Shown here: in pieces, positions 12,548 through 25,330 of the stretch
Layout of the letters: the number at the start of each line of letters is the position of its first letter
How positions within the stretch are numbered: position 1 is the stretch's first letter
NCBI GenBank assembly: GCA_015680685.1
Contig: MNCI01001406.1
Span: forward strand, 66,607 to 130,606
Origin: Gnetum montanum
Lineage: Eukaryota > Streptophyta > Gnetopsida > Gnetales > Gnetaceae
DNA: 64,000 bases
Reading direction: 5' to 3'
Notes under the pieces: generated by a model
What the model was told of the DNA's origin: nothing
Databases searched by the model: none
What the model saw: the letters and a program-made list of their open reading frames with translations, nothing else
Translations under genes and position numbers: made by a program

Positions 12548-12559
12548 TACCCCCATTAC
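12548..12559 (-). other. Polypurine tract of element E
   Basis: On the minus strand GTAATGGGGGTA directly precedes the LTR TGATAAAG, as in A (CTCTGGGGGTA). Confidence 0.75.
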
Positions 12560-12765
12560 TAACTCAAAACTTGTCCTCAAGTTAAAAAAAATGAGGATGG
12601 AGTCCCTTATGAAATTGGGAGGTAGATTTAAATGTACATGATGGATTGACTATTTACATGACTTAGAATGCTGCAGTGGTTTTTTTACAAAATATGACAA
12701 ATTTACATGACAAGATGAAACAAAAAAAAAAAGCAAAACAAAACTTTGAAGTAGGTTAATGTAGC

Positions 12766-15552
12766 TCATGTTCTAGGTGGTGGTGGCTCTTCCATTAGTT
12801 ACTTCCCTTTATCATCAAGATTTTAGAATTGGTATCTATTGAGAAGTGCTTGATGAAGGTTTTCTTTCTTTGGATCATGTATCGTCCATGATTACTGTGT
12901 AATGTTACATGAAGTAGGTACATCCAATGGGCATGGTAGTTGTAGAAACATTTGGTTGGCCTTCACATATCAAGTTGCAAACTATCAAATCTCTTCTTTA
13001 AAAGCTTTGGCTATCCTTCTTAGCCCTTGATTTTCTAACATTCAATGAACTAGGTTAACTACTTCATCCTTCTAGCCCTAGTAGCTAGCTTTGATGATTT
13101 CAATTTTAGAATTTGCAACATGTAACTTCTATAGGGCATCTTTCTTATCAGCAAATTCCTTCTCATACATTATGTAGACTATTGCCACCTACTATAATTT
13201 ATTCTTGGGCCTAACTACCATTAACATGGATGGATTAGCATACTGAAAGTTCGCTAATTTGATGTATTTTGTTAAATCTTCAATCTACAAGTCTTTATTC
13301 TTTACTTTGGCTTGATGGACATGAGCAAGACTATCCAAAATTCACTGCTAATCTAGGTCTTGCATAGAGATAGAATGTATTTTCACCTTTTCCATCTGGA
13401 TCTCTTTCTCATTACTTTATTTATACATGCCCACCTAGTCCCTAAAATGCTCTTTCAGTCATTCATGCTTCTTAGCCTCATTCTACCATGCATTGATTTT
13501 AATTGTAGATTTCTAACAAATGGCATAGATCTCTTCCATTGATAGTGTTCTATTTTCACAAGTTAAGTGACTTATATTCTAGTTGATACAAACTAGTTGT
13601 TCTTAGAGTTGTTGGATGCTCTCCTCGAGAACATTCTTTTGATTCTCAATATTTATCAACTGAGCATTGTTAGTAGTTAATTACTTGTTTTCTTCTTGTA
13701 AGGTGATGTCTATTTTAACATGTGCATACATTTATGCTTTAGCAATAAATGCATCTCACATTTCCTTCTCCTTCTCTTTCTCCATCCTCATATTATGATC
13801 AATTAGGCACCTTACATGGTTGGTTTTGAATTGTGCAAGTTGGTCTAGCATTATAAATTGTGCTAGATCTCTTCTTTTAACTCTTAGGGTGGCTCGCTCC
13901 TCTTGCAATCTTTACACTTCATTTTCTGCATGATCAACCCTAGTTTTAGCCATGACCAATTGTTCTTTTGTAGCAATCAAATCATACTACAATGATATCA
14001 CTAGGGATATCAAAGAGATTCTACATCACTTGTCCTATCTACAACAGTTTTTCCAATATGTATTCATGCTCTATAGGAGTCATGGAGGTACCAAAAAGCA
14101 TTTAATCATCTCTTACTCTAGAAGTATCAGCTAGCAACATAATAGAAACATTAAATGATTCTTTAATATGATTTGTTATAGCTTTAGCTACTCCTTCTAT
14201 ATCTTAGTGCTACATAACCATAACTGTGGCTTCTTCACTAGTTTCTAACATAACTTGGAATGATGTAGTGTTCCCTAAGATCTATTTTGCCCAATCATCC
14301 TCACCTCCTATTTGTAGTGGCACTTGTCCACTAGTTATGTCTATAGATATGGTAGGCTTAATGGAGCTCTTTCTCACTTTATACAAATTGGCTCCCTCAT
14401 TTCCCAACTAATTATTTTTGCAATTTGCTGCAGATGGCTCATGGATGGTCGATAGTCTTGTGATGGTGGTGGAACTTATTATTGCTATAGTTATTTAGCT
14501 TGTGGCTCACTACTAGGTCTTGCTTATTTTTTATGACAAGTAGTTGGAAGTTACCAGTAAGGGTGGTACCTAAAGTTCCCTTAGTGCCTACTAATTTTTC
14601 TACTTGATCCTTCTTTGATCTACTTGATCCTTCTTTGATGATACTAGCTTGAGCATTTCTTCATAAGAAGCACTCTTGTCCTTCCTAGGGATAGCATTGG
14701 TGTACCCCAGGATTCTAGCTTACTTACACAACTTCTTGATAAGGCAAGGGAATAGAAGTGTTAACTTTCCTACCTTCTTTTTCTCAAACCACCTTTGAAT
14801 CCTAAGGAAAAATAAGATGGGTGATGTTGGCATTAAATTTTTCCATCAAAATGGTATCTCCTCTAGTTGCATATGTGGATATCCTATTGAGCCTCTTGGT
14901 CGAAAAAAATGGTAGGTGCCAATTTTAAAGTATATCTTTTCTTTAGCCATGAGCTTAATATAATCTATATCTTCCTTATCATGTGTCCTTTGTAACCATA
15001 GCATTTTTGCATCAATGTTAGATCTTATTAAGATCTATGCATTGGCCCCTTCATATGGGATATTGAGGTCCTTTGCAATTACCTCCATTAAATATGATAC
15101 AGAGACTCCAATTTTAACTATAGCATTGGCTTGCTTATTCTACCAAAACTGGTATGTTTTTCCTAGGTGTCATTCACTACTATTGGTTAGTATGAACCAT
15201 AGTGGAGATGCTTGGAGTTTCATCTTTATATCTTTTGAAGAAAATTCCATAAAAGGACCAAAATTAAGTTCTACAATAACTATGAACAGATGGAATTTTC
15301 TTGGATGAATTGGAGGCATTTTAGTGACAGCATGAGGCACTATCCTTATTTAGGTATTGGTGGATATTCTACCTCTCCCTGAGCTGAGTGCTTTGTGGTA
15401 GGAGTTTATTGATGAATGCTATATGATTGAGCCTCCTACTCCATGTCTTCCACTTGTAAATTCTTTTCTCCTGCTTGGCCTCTCTCGCAACCTCTTAGTC
15501 TTTTGCTCTCTTGTTGGGAAGGTCCTTCAATAGTTGGTCTATTTGGGACCAT
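12766..15552 (-). pseudogene. Long aORF of element E (about 930 codons, broken)
   Basis: Full-length version of the extra ORF 3' of pol. The minus-strand start at 15552 lies after TTGTTGATTGTAG (splice-acceptor-like) and reads MVPNRPTIEGPSQQESKR, matching the GPSQ start in B and C. Its final ~490 bases match 1-493 of element A, including the LPCPW and MEEPP blocks. The middle ~2.3 kb, absent from B and C, has readable patches with many stops and frameshifts, such as LMAKEKIYFKIGTYHF and EKEGRKVNTSIPLPYQEVV near 14980-14730, and Glu/Lys-rich stretches nearer the end. Athila elements have an envelope-like ORF at this position, but I cannot identify a signal peptide or fusion protein. Treat as unknown function. 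Confidence 0.6.
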
Positions 15553-17940
15553 CTACAATCAACAAAGGTTTGAAATTATAAAAGTGTTTACATAAATTCT
15601 TAATAGTTCTTTACCTTCCTCATACCCTTGGTTAGACTAAGTTTTTATTTTACTATGATTGTAGAGTTAGAAAATTTTTCAAAAAGAATCCCATTAGGTA
15701 TTATATCTTTAGTTACTTATGACCTTTCAAAATTATCATTTTCATACTTATTATGGGTTAAAATAGTTGGTATGGTCCATTAGGAGGATTAATTAAGTTT
15801 TTTGGCTTAAGTTTGATCAATTAACTATAAGGTCCTCATTATCTCTTATACTTAATCCTTTATGGTATCTTATAGACGTATGGAATTTTTGGCTCAAATT
15901 TTTAGTTTTATCACACAATGTACCCTTCCCCTCCCAACTTCCTCCACCAACCCCACCACCCGCCCCAACCCACCCACTCCCCACCCTCTCCTCCATGACC
16001 AAGTTGAGCACTCTAGGATCAACAAGGTTCAAGAATTTTGAAAATCAAAGTTACGAGGGTGAAGTTATGGCCTCTAGAAGTTATTGTGCAAGATCTCTAA
16101 GAAAAAAATTGCAAAAACTCTCCTGTTACAAAATGAAGAAGTGAAAATTTTCACTAACTCTTATGTGTATATATACTATTTTTATCAATGTGACATCATA
16201 GATGATACATCATAGATATGACATTGTAGGCACTATGACATTGTAGCTATGACGCCATTGTCAAAAATTTCAAATTTTTCATTGATTTTTCCAAGGAAAA
16301 ATGACTCAAATGAAATGTGTGGAAGATGTGGAACTTGTCCAAAGGATCTTGGATCATTAATGATGCATAGTTTTCAAGAATTTAGCATTCAAAGATCATA
16401 AGAAAGGAATCTTGATTATTTTGGAAGGCATAAGATGATGTGAAATTTCTTGTCAAGTATGGCATACAAGAGTTATACAAGTGGGTCCTCCCCAAAGTAG
16501 GCTCCATTCCTTGGTGTCCTTATACAATGAGATCTAAAAGTGTCCATAGGCACTCAAGGAGTTGAATGTAAGACATACTATCTAGCAAAAAAAACATGTT
16601 AAGATTGATAGATTGGGAAAATGATGCTATATTACACAAAACCATAAAGTTATGATTAAATATACAATAAGGTGAGATGGACTGTAGAAAGGATTGCTAA
16701 AACTAGGACATGAGGTATCTTACCATAGGCATAATGAATTCTTATGTATATTTAATGGTTAAAGTAATCATTATCCCTTCTTTCCAAGATTCAAACCAAG
16801 TCCAAACCACTTTCCAATGACATTGCATTGTTTCATCCCTATGAGTCACAACCATAACACTACCATTATTGCAAGGAGTATTGCCACTTGGCATATTTCT
16901 CAAAGGAAGAGTTTATTCATTGCACTTTTTATTTTTAGATTCCTAAGAAGCTACCTACCTTCAAGCATGGGTAACATGTCTTTCCTATGACATGGTAAGA
17001 TAGCATGTATTGTACTCTTACTTCAATTTTTTGTTAGATCTACAAGGATGTAATACATTCTTAACAACAATATAGAACTTATAGTAGTAATCCAGAAGAA
17101 TCTACAAATCCCCTTGATGTCACATCCTTTGCATTTCCACTTGGTTCTTCATTCTTCTATCTAGGCATAATGATCATAGGTTTATTCTTAGTTTTATTAT
17201 GAGAAGAATGTCATTATGGCCATGGTAAAAAGCTCTTATTATTGGAATGGGTTGATGGATGCTTATGGTCTCACTATATAGGTAATTAATCCCTTATAAT
17301 TTAATACTATAGAGAAATTTTCACATTATTAGGGCTACATCTTACTTTATTCAGTTTGTTTTATTAACAACTAATAAAAATATGTATAAGTGAGATGATG
17401 ACAAGGTATGATAAATTATAAAAGATGTCAAGAATTAAAAAGATAAAAAGAATGAAAAATTATCAAAGAATTAAAAAATTATTAAGAAATTGCAAGATAT
17501 AAAAGAATAGGAAAATATCTCAATTAATAATAAAGTGAAAAATTTGGAAGGTACCTATGTGTCATAGTGGACACCCCCATGACTATGATTAGGATCAATT
17601 AACCAAAAAAGTGAACAAGTAGATGACATTCGGATAGGCTGGGTAGAATCCTTGGTGGAGTTGGGATATTCATAGTAAAGGTTGACCTATTGGATGTTTA
17701 CCAAGATAAGCTTATGTGAACTAGATAGATGGTGAATGTGCATGGCACCAAATGGGTAAGTCACTTGTATGATATATGACCCCTTCCAAAGCATTTGAAA
17801 TTTAACCTTTTGCTAGACATGATTGGGATTGTAATAGAGGATGTTATCGCCTGGCTATATTAACATTTATCATATTCATACATCATGCCTATGCTTGGAA
17901 TATTTCTTATGGGTCTCATTACTCATTAATGCTACAACCT
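15553..17940 (-). other. 3' non-coding region of element E, with an apparent insert
   Basis: Between the integrase end and the aORF. The lineage motif lies at 16480-16499. In B and C the motif-to-aORF distance is about 300 bases, but here it is about 930. The extra sequence (about 15730-16400) has a U3-like cluster of ATGACATC/ATGATGTC words (16190-16260), a TATATATAC box (about 16168) and a very C-rich plus strand (15925-15995). It may be a decayed solo LTR or another insert; I found no target duplication. The part at 16600-17560 is AT-rich with no recognisable gene. Confidence 0.5.
16480..16499 (-). other. Conserved 20-base motif, element E copy
   Basis: On the minus strand, TACTTTGGGGAGGACCCACT: an exact match to the motif consensus shared by B, C, D and F. 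Confidence 0.7.
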
Positions 17941-18790
17941 ATTTTCTTCTAATAGATTAAGATTCATTAGTCACTTTTTTTGGGCTAAGCTCAAGTTCAA
18001 GTCAAGTTTACTAGTAGTAGCAAGAGTTTGAAGCTATTCCTAGACTAGTAGCATGGGTAATTTACCATAAACTAGCTCATAAGGTGAATAACCAATGGGT
18101 AGTTTCCATGTTATTTTATAAGCCCATAGAGCATCATTTAGTTTAATGCTCCAATCCTTTCTAAATCTACTAACCATCCTAGTTAATATTCTAGTGATTT
18201 TGCAATTAGTTGCTTTGCCTAACCACTAGCTTGGGGATGATATCATATGGTCAACTTACGATTTACCTCAAGCTATTGCATGAGCTTCCTAAACGTAGCA
18301 ATAGTAAAATGAGTTCCATTATCTAAAATAAGAATTCTTGGTACTCCAAATGAATTCACCACATGTTGTTGAAAGAATTTGGCTATACAATCTTTGACTA
18401 CTGCTACCTCTACCCACTTTATGCGATAATCCATAGCCACTATTATGTAGGATTTCCCATTCAACATTTATGTGATGGGCCTCATAAAGTTGATTCCACA
18501 AATGTCAAATGGTTCTAATGGTTGTATTCATTGTTGTAGTCCTTCATTCCTAGCCATTATTCCTCCATCTTTTTGACACATTTTACAAACTTGTGTAAAG
18601 TTATGAGCATCTCAAAATAAGATACACCAAAAGTAGCCTACCATCTTTAGTTTCAATGTCATCCTACATCCTACATAATGGCCACCACATGGACCTTCAT
18701 GTGCATAATGTAGGATCCATTGTGGGCTGCATTCTGGTACACACCATTAGACTAACCCATTAGCACAAATCTTGTAAAGGTTTTCATTTA
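17940..18790 (-). pseudogene. Integrase of element E (broken)
   Basis: Minus-strand integrase of the Athila-like pol. From 18790: a zinc-binding region with HYAHEGPCGGH and then CKMCQKDGGI, giving recognisable HHCC residues. The core begins PFDICGINFM and continues MLNGKSYIIVAMDYRIKWVE (18470-18420), with the first catalytic Asp in the AMDY block. ILDNGTHFT near 18310 holds the second Asp. YHPQASG follows, but the region of the catalytic Glu is frameshifted. Decayed C-terminal sequence continues to about 17940. Multiple stops; not functional. Confidence 0.8.
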
Positions 18791-18929
18791 TTTCCATATA
18801 TCTCTTAACCTTATAAATAAATTGTTCTTTTATTTCCTACTCCACTCAACAGGAAGCTCTTGTGTAGTTAAATAAGTTAGGTAATTAGTTGACCATAACT
18901 TTTGTGTTGAGTCCATAGCCATTATTATT

Positions 18930-20300
18930 GTAGTAAATAGATTTTCATCAGAGAATTGAACTAAAAATGATTCTTCTTGGTCTTGGGAGTCTCATCTTAA
19001 TCTTAACAAATGATTAGCTAATATGTTCCCCATGCCCTTCTTGTCAATCATAGTTATGTTGAACTCCTATAGGATAATGAACCATCTAATCACCCTAGGA
19101 TTGATCATTAGTTTGTTCATAAGAAATCATATTACACTATGATCTATGTTGACATACATCAAATACCCAAGCACATAGTGTTGTAATTTCTTGAATGCAT
19201 ACACCACCTCCATTAGCTCCTTTTCTATTGTAGTGTACTTAAGTTATGCTTGGTGATGCTTCTACTAGCATAATGTATATCATATGGTCTCTTCTAGTCA
19301 TCTAACTTTTTCAATACTACACCAAGCACATAGTTTGAAGTGTTTGTTATGATATGAAAAAGGCTTAGATCAATCTAAAGCTTGAAGGATTGGTGTTGCA
19401 ATTAACTTATATTTCAAGGTTAAAAATGCCTTTTCACATGATTTAGTTCATGGAAACTATGCATCCTTCTTGGTAAGCCCTACTAGTTGTTTTACAATTT
19501 TTGAAAAATTTTCTATAAATCTTCTGTAGTACCCTATGTGGCCCAAAAAGGATCAAACATATTTAATAGTTTATGACCTTTATATGATATTCTATATGAA
19601 TTTGATCTTTTTATGATCTACCTCTATTCCTTTCTATGAAATTTTGTGTCCTAGCATGATCCCATCCTAGACCATAAGGTGGCTCTTTTACCAATTGAGC
19701 TTTAGATTTATCTCTATGCATCTTTTTAGCACATGTTCAAGATGGTCCAATGCTTGTTTGAAATCTAGCCCATATGTGGAAACATCATCCATAAATACTT
19801 CAACACCATTGCCTATTTATCTTTGGAAGATACTGAGTATAAGTCTCTGAAAGGTAGCCAGGGCATTACAAAGAACAAAAGTCATTTGCTTGTAAGTAAA
19901 TGTTCCCCACATACTAGTGAACATTATCTTTTCTTGGTCCTTAGGCACAATGCAGATCTGGTTATATTCATTGTACCCATACAGAAAACAGTAGTGCTCA
20001 TGTCCTATAATAATTTCCAAGAATTGATCAACAAATGATAAGGAAAAATGATCCTTGAATGTAGTAGAGTTCAACAATTAGAAGTCAATACACACTCTCC
20101 ACTTGCCTCCCTTCTTTGGAATAATTACCAAAGGACTATCCATTTGTTGTAAACAATGAGATAAATGAATCCTTCAATTAGTAATTTTTCTAATTCTTGC
20201 TTGAATACTTCCTTAAGCTTTGGATTTAGCCTCCTCTATGGTTGGCATTGTGGTTTCACCATTAGATCAGTGTATATCCAATGTTAGCAGATTCTAGGAT
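18930..20300 (-). pseudogene. Reverse transcriptase and RNase H of element E (broken)
   Basis: RT domain on the minus strand. 20077-19817 is one open piece: FKDHFSLSFVDQ, then YGYNEYNQICIVPKDQEKIM, then WGTFTYKQMTF and NALATFQR. Downstream at about 19795-19780 is VFMDDVST, the catalytic FMDD characteristic of Athila-type RT. RNase H similarity continues from about 19500 to 19000 with poor frame continuity. Closest relative in the window is D (26400-27680). Several stops and frameshifts. Confidence 0.82.
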
Positions 20301-20649
20301 CAATGCTAGTGATCTCATCATAAGACTAAGCAAATGTTGTTGGCCTCTTATTGACAACTTTTAACAATTTCTTTTCTTATTTCTGATCTAAGTTGGTGTT
20401 AATTATGATTGGATTCTTATTATTTAAGAAAGCAGATTTTAGTGCTACTAGTATAACCTTTAATTCTAATGATTCTAGTTCAACTTTGTTTGGGATCTTG
20501 AGTTGTCTCCATTCTATCTCTTCTTCTTAATAGATGTATGGATAGGGATTCCTTCTTCTTAATTGCTCCAACTTATTAGTTTCTTCTACATAGGTGCTTG
20601 TAATTTGGTTTTTTGGTTCCATGTATATTTTTCATTCAATTTTTCTATC

Positions 20650-21166
20650 TATAATCAGTCACTGGATGCCTTCTTGTTGAGTGGTTGCCGCATATAGGCA
20701 TTTTTGCACACATATCTCTCCAACATATATTTTGCATGTTGTATTATTTTTTTGTTTGATTGCCCATATTTTCTACATGAAATTGCACCCATTATTGATG
20801 TATGCAATACATGGAATTCTAGGTCTTTGAAAAATTTCAATTTCAGCTTCCTTAGAGATTTCCAAGGATAAGTCTCTAATACCAAGCTTAGCATCTACAG
20901 TGCTAACCCAAGCCCTTCCCATTATGATAGGGAACTTACCCTTTTTTTTACCTACAAGAATGACCAAAAAATTAGCAAGGTAAGACTAGCCATTAATAGT
21001 AGTGATCACATCATCCACCTCTCCCAGGGAAACTATGATGGACTTGTCTACAAGCTCTAGTTAAATGTCACTTTTCTTTAATGGTGGTAGATTACAAGCT
21101 TGATACTTATCTTGTGATATTAGGTTTACCCCTGACCTAGAATTAAGTAAAGCCTTGCATAGTTTT
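20650..21166 (-). pseudogene. Protease region of element E, 3' part
   Basis: Minus-strand pieces 20967-20655 match the D protease region: KGKFPIIMGRAWVSTVDAKL and IRDLSLEISKEAE correspond to GNFPIIMERAWLSTVD and IRDLSLKLSKENA in D. The usual gypsy ILGRxWL block is here IIMGRAWV. Further upstream (21060-21166) decayed matches continue to the border with D at 21167. The other half resumes at 38275, across the D insertion. Confidence 0.75.
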
Positions 21167-22001
21167 TGATGAATCACCATTTGTGTCAGCTATGACATTA
21201 GGTATGCAATGTCAAGGCCTAGATTTGATGTTGGATGTTCGACGTCAAGGTATATTCCCCAAGTCTATAAATACTGCACCTAGGCTCCCATTTGAAGTAA
21301 GTTTTGATCATTCTTAGTTAGAGTAGTAAAGCTCTTGTAGTTTATTTTTCTTAGAGTTAGAATATTTTTTGAGTGCTTATAGAAGGAGTCTTAACTATCT
21401 ACAGTTCTTTTTTTGAGCACTAATGTACTTGAGCAAAGTAGTGTGACAAGAATAAAGCAAACCCTTTTGATAATCCTTGCACCACTGAGAATAGCTTAAT
21501 ATTTTCTTTAATGCATTCTACTTTCTTGTTCCTTACTTTAATAGATTTGAATAAGCAATTTATTTCTATCAATTAATGAACATAAGAATGACCACTTCAT
21601 GCATTCATATAGTACTTGGTAATCTAACAACACTTAACGTTTGGTAGCCTAGTAGTGCTATATGTGTTCAGGATGTGTCTAGAAAAGTGGGGTGGTTACT
21701 TGTGTCAGGCTAGCTAGGCAATACACATTAGTTTCAATCTACTCTGCTCTTTATTCTTGATGTAGGTGATTATATCCATAAAACATAAAACAATAAAAAT
21801 TCATATACCTTAATTACACTTAAACCATACCCTTGAGCCTCACAAGTATAGTTGGGAAGACAACGAACATTCTCAATGCCATTTCACTTCCTAGAGGAAC
21901 TAGTGTATGAGATGACTATAGGTCCATAGAATTCAACCAAATCATGCATAATGCCTTAGTAATTCATATGGTTGGGCATACAGGTACTTCATCGCTCATC
22001 A
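21167..22001 (+). repeat. 5' LTR of element D
   Basis: 835 bp, TGATGAATCACCATT to CGCTCATCA. U3 has GCAATGTCAAGG and GACGTCAAGG words. TATAAATA at 21266-21273. A candidate poly(A) signal AATAAA lies near 21452. U5 ends with TTGGGCATACAGGTACTTCA, similar to the other Athila-like LTRs here. Confidence 0.9.
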
Positions 22002-22002
22002 T

Positions 22003-22020
22003 TGGCACCATTACTGAGGA
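22003..22020 (+). other. Primer-binding site (tRNA-Asp) of element D
   Basis: TGGCACCATTACTGAGGA, one base after the LTR. A degenerate form of the tRNA-Asp(GTC) complement seen at B. Confidence 0.82.
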
Positions 22021-22161
22021 CCTTTCTATTGTTTTGTGCACTATCTAGGATCTAGTGAAAGTATTTAAATCATTGGAATGAACCTGAGATTCATATCTTG
22101 TGTTACAATTACTACATCAAATTCTTAGAGCACACTGTGATTTTTGTTTTGCTAATCGATA

Positions 22162-25100
22162 ATGTCTTCTTTTCATAGGAGCGCTTCTTCACCCAAGCCT
22201 GATAACGCTCATCCATTAAAGCCTCAACAGTACTGAATTACATATACTCATCCTGATGAGTATGTGCTAAACTTCACCTTCATCTTACACCACGATGAAC
22301 AACTATGATGGTGTGACATGGAGGGCAACATTGTGTTGCCACCTGATTATGCAACCCCTACAATGCTCTATCAAATTCTTACACAATGTGGTCTTCAAAA
22401 CCACCATGGGGAATATATTGTGAAAGATGTCAACACTAGGGATTATTAGCCCATTGAAGCATAACACCTGCAAGATCGGTAGCTAGAGCAGCACTATGAA
22501 CTTTTGAAGGGAAAAGGAACTAATAATTCTCCATTCTTGTTGTACCAACAAGCTAGTGGGGATCTTCCACTCAATGACGCTCCTCTCTTTAACTTCAATG
22601 ATGAAGGTCAAAACCAAAATCTACATTCCATAGTTCACAATCTTGATTCTAGTAACAAGAGATCCAACAACAATGCAAGATCCATGGAGGCAAGTCAAGA
22701 CATGGATGTAGGTAAGAAGTACGATTGTGATCATGGTCGTGATCATTGAAGAGGTAGTAGAAGGCACTGTGATGGTGCTAGTTCTCCTTCTTCTTCCCCT
22801 TCATCATCTTCTTTTTCTTCTAGCTCTGACCGTGATCATAGAAGGTTAGATTGTGATGGGGGCGACTAAAATAAGCACAATGACTGACAGGATCATAATA
22901 ACCAAAGGGATTATTGAGATAGGTAAGATCAAGGATGTAGAAATTTAAGAGAAGCATATCATCATGAATGATGGGGTACTAGAGGGCATCATAGGCACCA
23001 TGATCAAGGCCTCAATGAGACTCTATTTACTACCTAAAGTATGCTTAACATTGCAAAGGCAATCAGAATTCCAACAAGGCATGTGAGAGACAGTAAGATC
23101 AAATGGTTGGACATGAACACTATTCCTTGATTTGAAAGGGGATATAACTCTAATCTACAGAATCATCTTCAAGCTTTCCAAGATGCATGTGCCTTGCAAA
23201 ACATAGAGAAAAGATGGAAAAAACTAAATTTGTTTCCTAGGATACTCATCAAAGAAGCAAAGAACTAGTAGCAGTCCTTAGAACTGGAATCTATCAGAAG
23301 ATGGAGTACCATGCTTGAGATGTTCAATGATAAATATCAAACATACTCCCAAGTTTCCAACTTAAGGAAGCAAATTCAAGGATAGAAAAAAGGAGCACAC
23401 AAACCCTTGGATGCCACCATTGGCCGATAGTATACCTTGATGCACAAATGCCCTAGCCATGATTTTTCTCAATTACCTCAACTCCACCACATTATAGATA
23501 GGGTTTGTAATGAAACAAGGAAAACCCTTAGTGTCTATGCCTAAGGGTGCTTGTTAGAACTAACTATTCATTAAGTAAAAAGTTTGATAGAGTAGGTTTC
23601 CAAAGAGGAGGACGAACTTAGAAAAAGGGAAAGTGCAGAGGAGTAAAACTACGATCCTTCCATCCACAAGTGGGAGGTTCAATTCTATGACAGTGAGGAT
23701 GAATTTGTATTTGATGAGGGGATGCACAAAAAAGCCTTTTCACTTCAATAATTCCAATCTAAAATTATGGCCAAGTTTGATNATTCCAACAAGGCATGTG
23801 AGAGACAGTAAGATCAAATGGTTGGACATGAACACTATTCCTTGATTTGAAAGGGGATATAACTCTAATCTACAGAATCATCTTCAAGCTTTCCAAGATG
23901 CATGTGCCTTGCAAAACATAGAGAAAAGATGGAAAAAACTAAATTTGTTTCCTAGGACACTCATCAAAGAAGCAAAGAACTAGTAGCAGTCCTTAGAACT
24001 GGAATCTATCAGAAGATGGAGTACCATGCTTGAGATGTTCAATGATAAATATCAAACATAATCCCAAGTTTCCAACTTAAGGAAGAAAATTCAAGGATAG
24101 AAAAAAGGAGCACACAAACCCTTGGATGCCACCATTGGCCGATAGTATACCTTGATGCACAAATGCCCTAGCCATGATTTTTCTCAATTACCTCAACTCC
24201 ACCACATTATAGATAGGGTTTGTAATGAAACAAGGAAAACCCTTAGTGTCTATGCCTAAGGGTGCTTGTTAGAACTAACTATTCATTAAGTAAAAAGTTT
24301 GATAGAGTAGGTTTCCAAAGAGGAGGACGAACTTAGAAAAAGGGAAAGTGCAGAGGAGTAAAACTACGATCCTTCCATCCACAAGTGGGAGGTTCAATTC
24401 TATGACAGTGAGGATGAATTTGTATTTGATGAGGGGATGCACAAAAAATCCTTTTCACTTCAATAATTCCAATCTAAAATTATGGCCAAGTTTGATTAGT
24501 TAAGAGACTCCATGGATAGTAGATTTCAAGTTGTCTTCAAAATTGCTGAAGAGTCCTAAGAACAAGGTAGTGATCGTGAGTGCAAGAGGCAAAAAGAAGC
24601 TAAATGTGCATATTACAAAGTTAAGGGTAAAATTGCTGCAATAGAAGAGGTTGTTGACAGTGAATCAAATGATGACTATGGATGTGATGTCTACTAGTAT
24701 GAACATCCTAAGGGATGTTGCCCCATTGTGTCAAATCTTTAGGAGTCTTGGGTGTATGCCTTACATCCATGAATTACACAAAGGCAAACATCTATAAGGT
24801 TACCTTATCCTTAAGGTAATTTTTGGCAATTTTTCTGGCAACAACTGTATTATCCAAGCAGGGCTCCACCACAACTATACAAACAGTACCAATAATGGTA
24901 GCAACCACAATCATGGGCACTTGCACCGCCAAGGCAATAATATCCTTATCGGCATCCCAATCCATATGGTTACCATGTTCAGCAACCCATGTCTCCACAT
25001 GACTCTTCCAGTTACATTTCTCAGTTACAGCCTTACTACCACCCTGTTGACTATTATTGAACTACATCTCCACATGAAAGAAAGGACATTTCCCACTATC

Positions 25101-25330
25101 ATTATCCTCCTCCTGTCCCTACACACACTTCTCCTTTAGTTGCACAGCTACCACCTTCTCCACCAATGCAGAGTGAACTACCTACTCAACTGCAACAATG
25201 CAATGCTACAAGGGTTGTTAATTTGCAACCCAATCATTAATCAGAAGGGTCAAATGCCCAATCAAAGAAAAGACCTTTTTTTTGACCTCGTAGTCCACAT
25301 AAGCCTTCACCTACACCCACGGTTGACAAC
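22162..25330 (+). pseudogene. gag polyprotein, element D (broken)
   Basis: ATG at 22162 begins MSSFHRSASSPKP, parallel to the F gag start MSSSSHKSSSPPR at 63916 (minus). An N-terminal block with HHDEQL and GNIVLPPDYATP is shared with F. The gag core lies around 23090-23560, with LQNHLQAFQDAC, LFPRILIKEAK and FNDKYQTYSQVSNLRKQIQ. The zinc knuckle at 24683-24721 has spacing CX2CX3HX4C, with the second Cys now Tyr. A Pro/Gln/Tyr-rich tail follows. 23783-24496 repeats 23068-23781 across an N and is probably an assembly artefact, so the true gag is about 715 bases shorter. Many stops. Confidence 0.8.
23068..24496 (+). repeat. 714-bp direct duplication across a single N (likely assembly overlap)
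   Basis: 23068-23781 and 23783-24496 are the same length (714 bp) and nearly identical. I count about four substitutions, for example ACATACTCCC against ACATAATCCC. They are separated only by the N at 23782. This is what two overlapping contig ends look like when joined without merging, possibly from two haplotypes. Confidence 0.85.

Noticed and set aside
12766-15552. Calling the aORF an envelope gene
   Set aside because: Position fits Athila env-like ORFs, but no signal peptide, transmembrane helix or fusion region can be supported from these broken copies.
15817-16032. 71-codon minus-strand ORF with a Gly-rich stretch
   Set aside because: Translation of the C-rich tract; low complexity and no conservation in B or C.
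18273-20967. Reading the E pol block as a separate element from the aORF block at 12766-15552
   Set aside because: The order pol, conserved motif, splice-acceptor-like site, aORF, LTR matches C and B, and 15600-15720 matches the C sequence just before its aORF. One element is simpler, though a break at the extra segment cannot be excluded.
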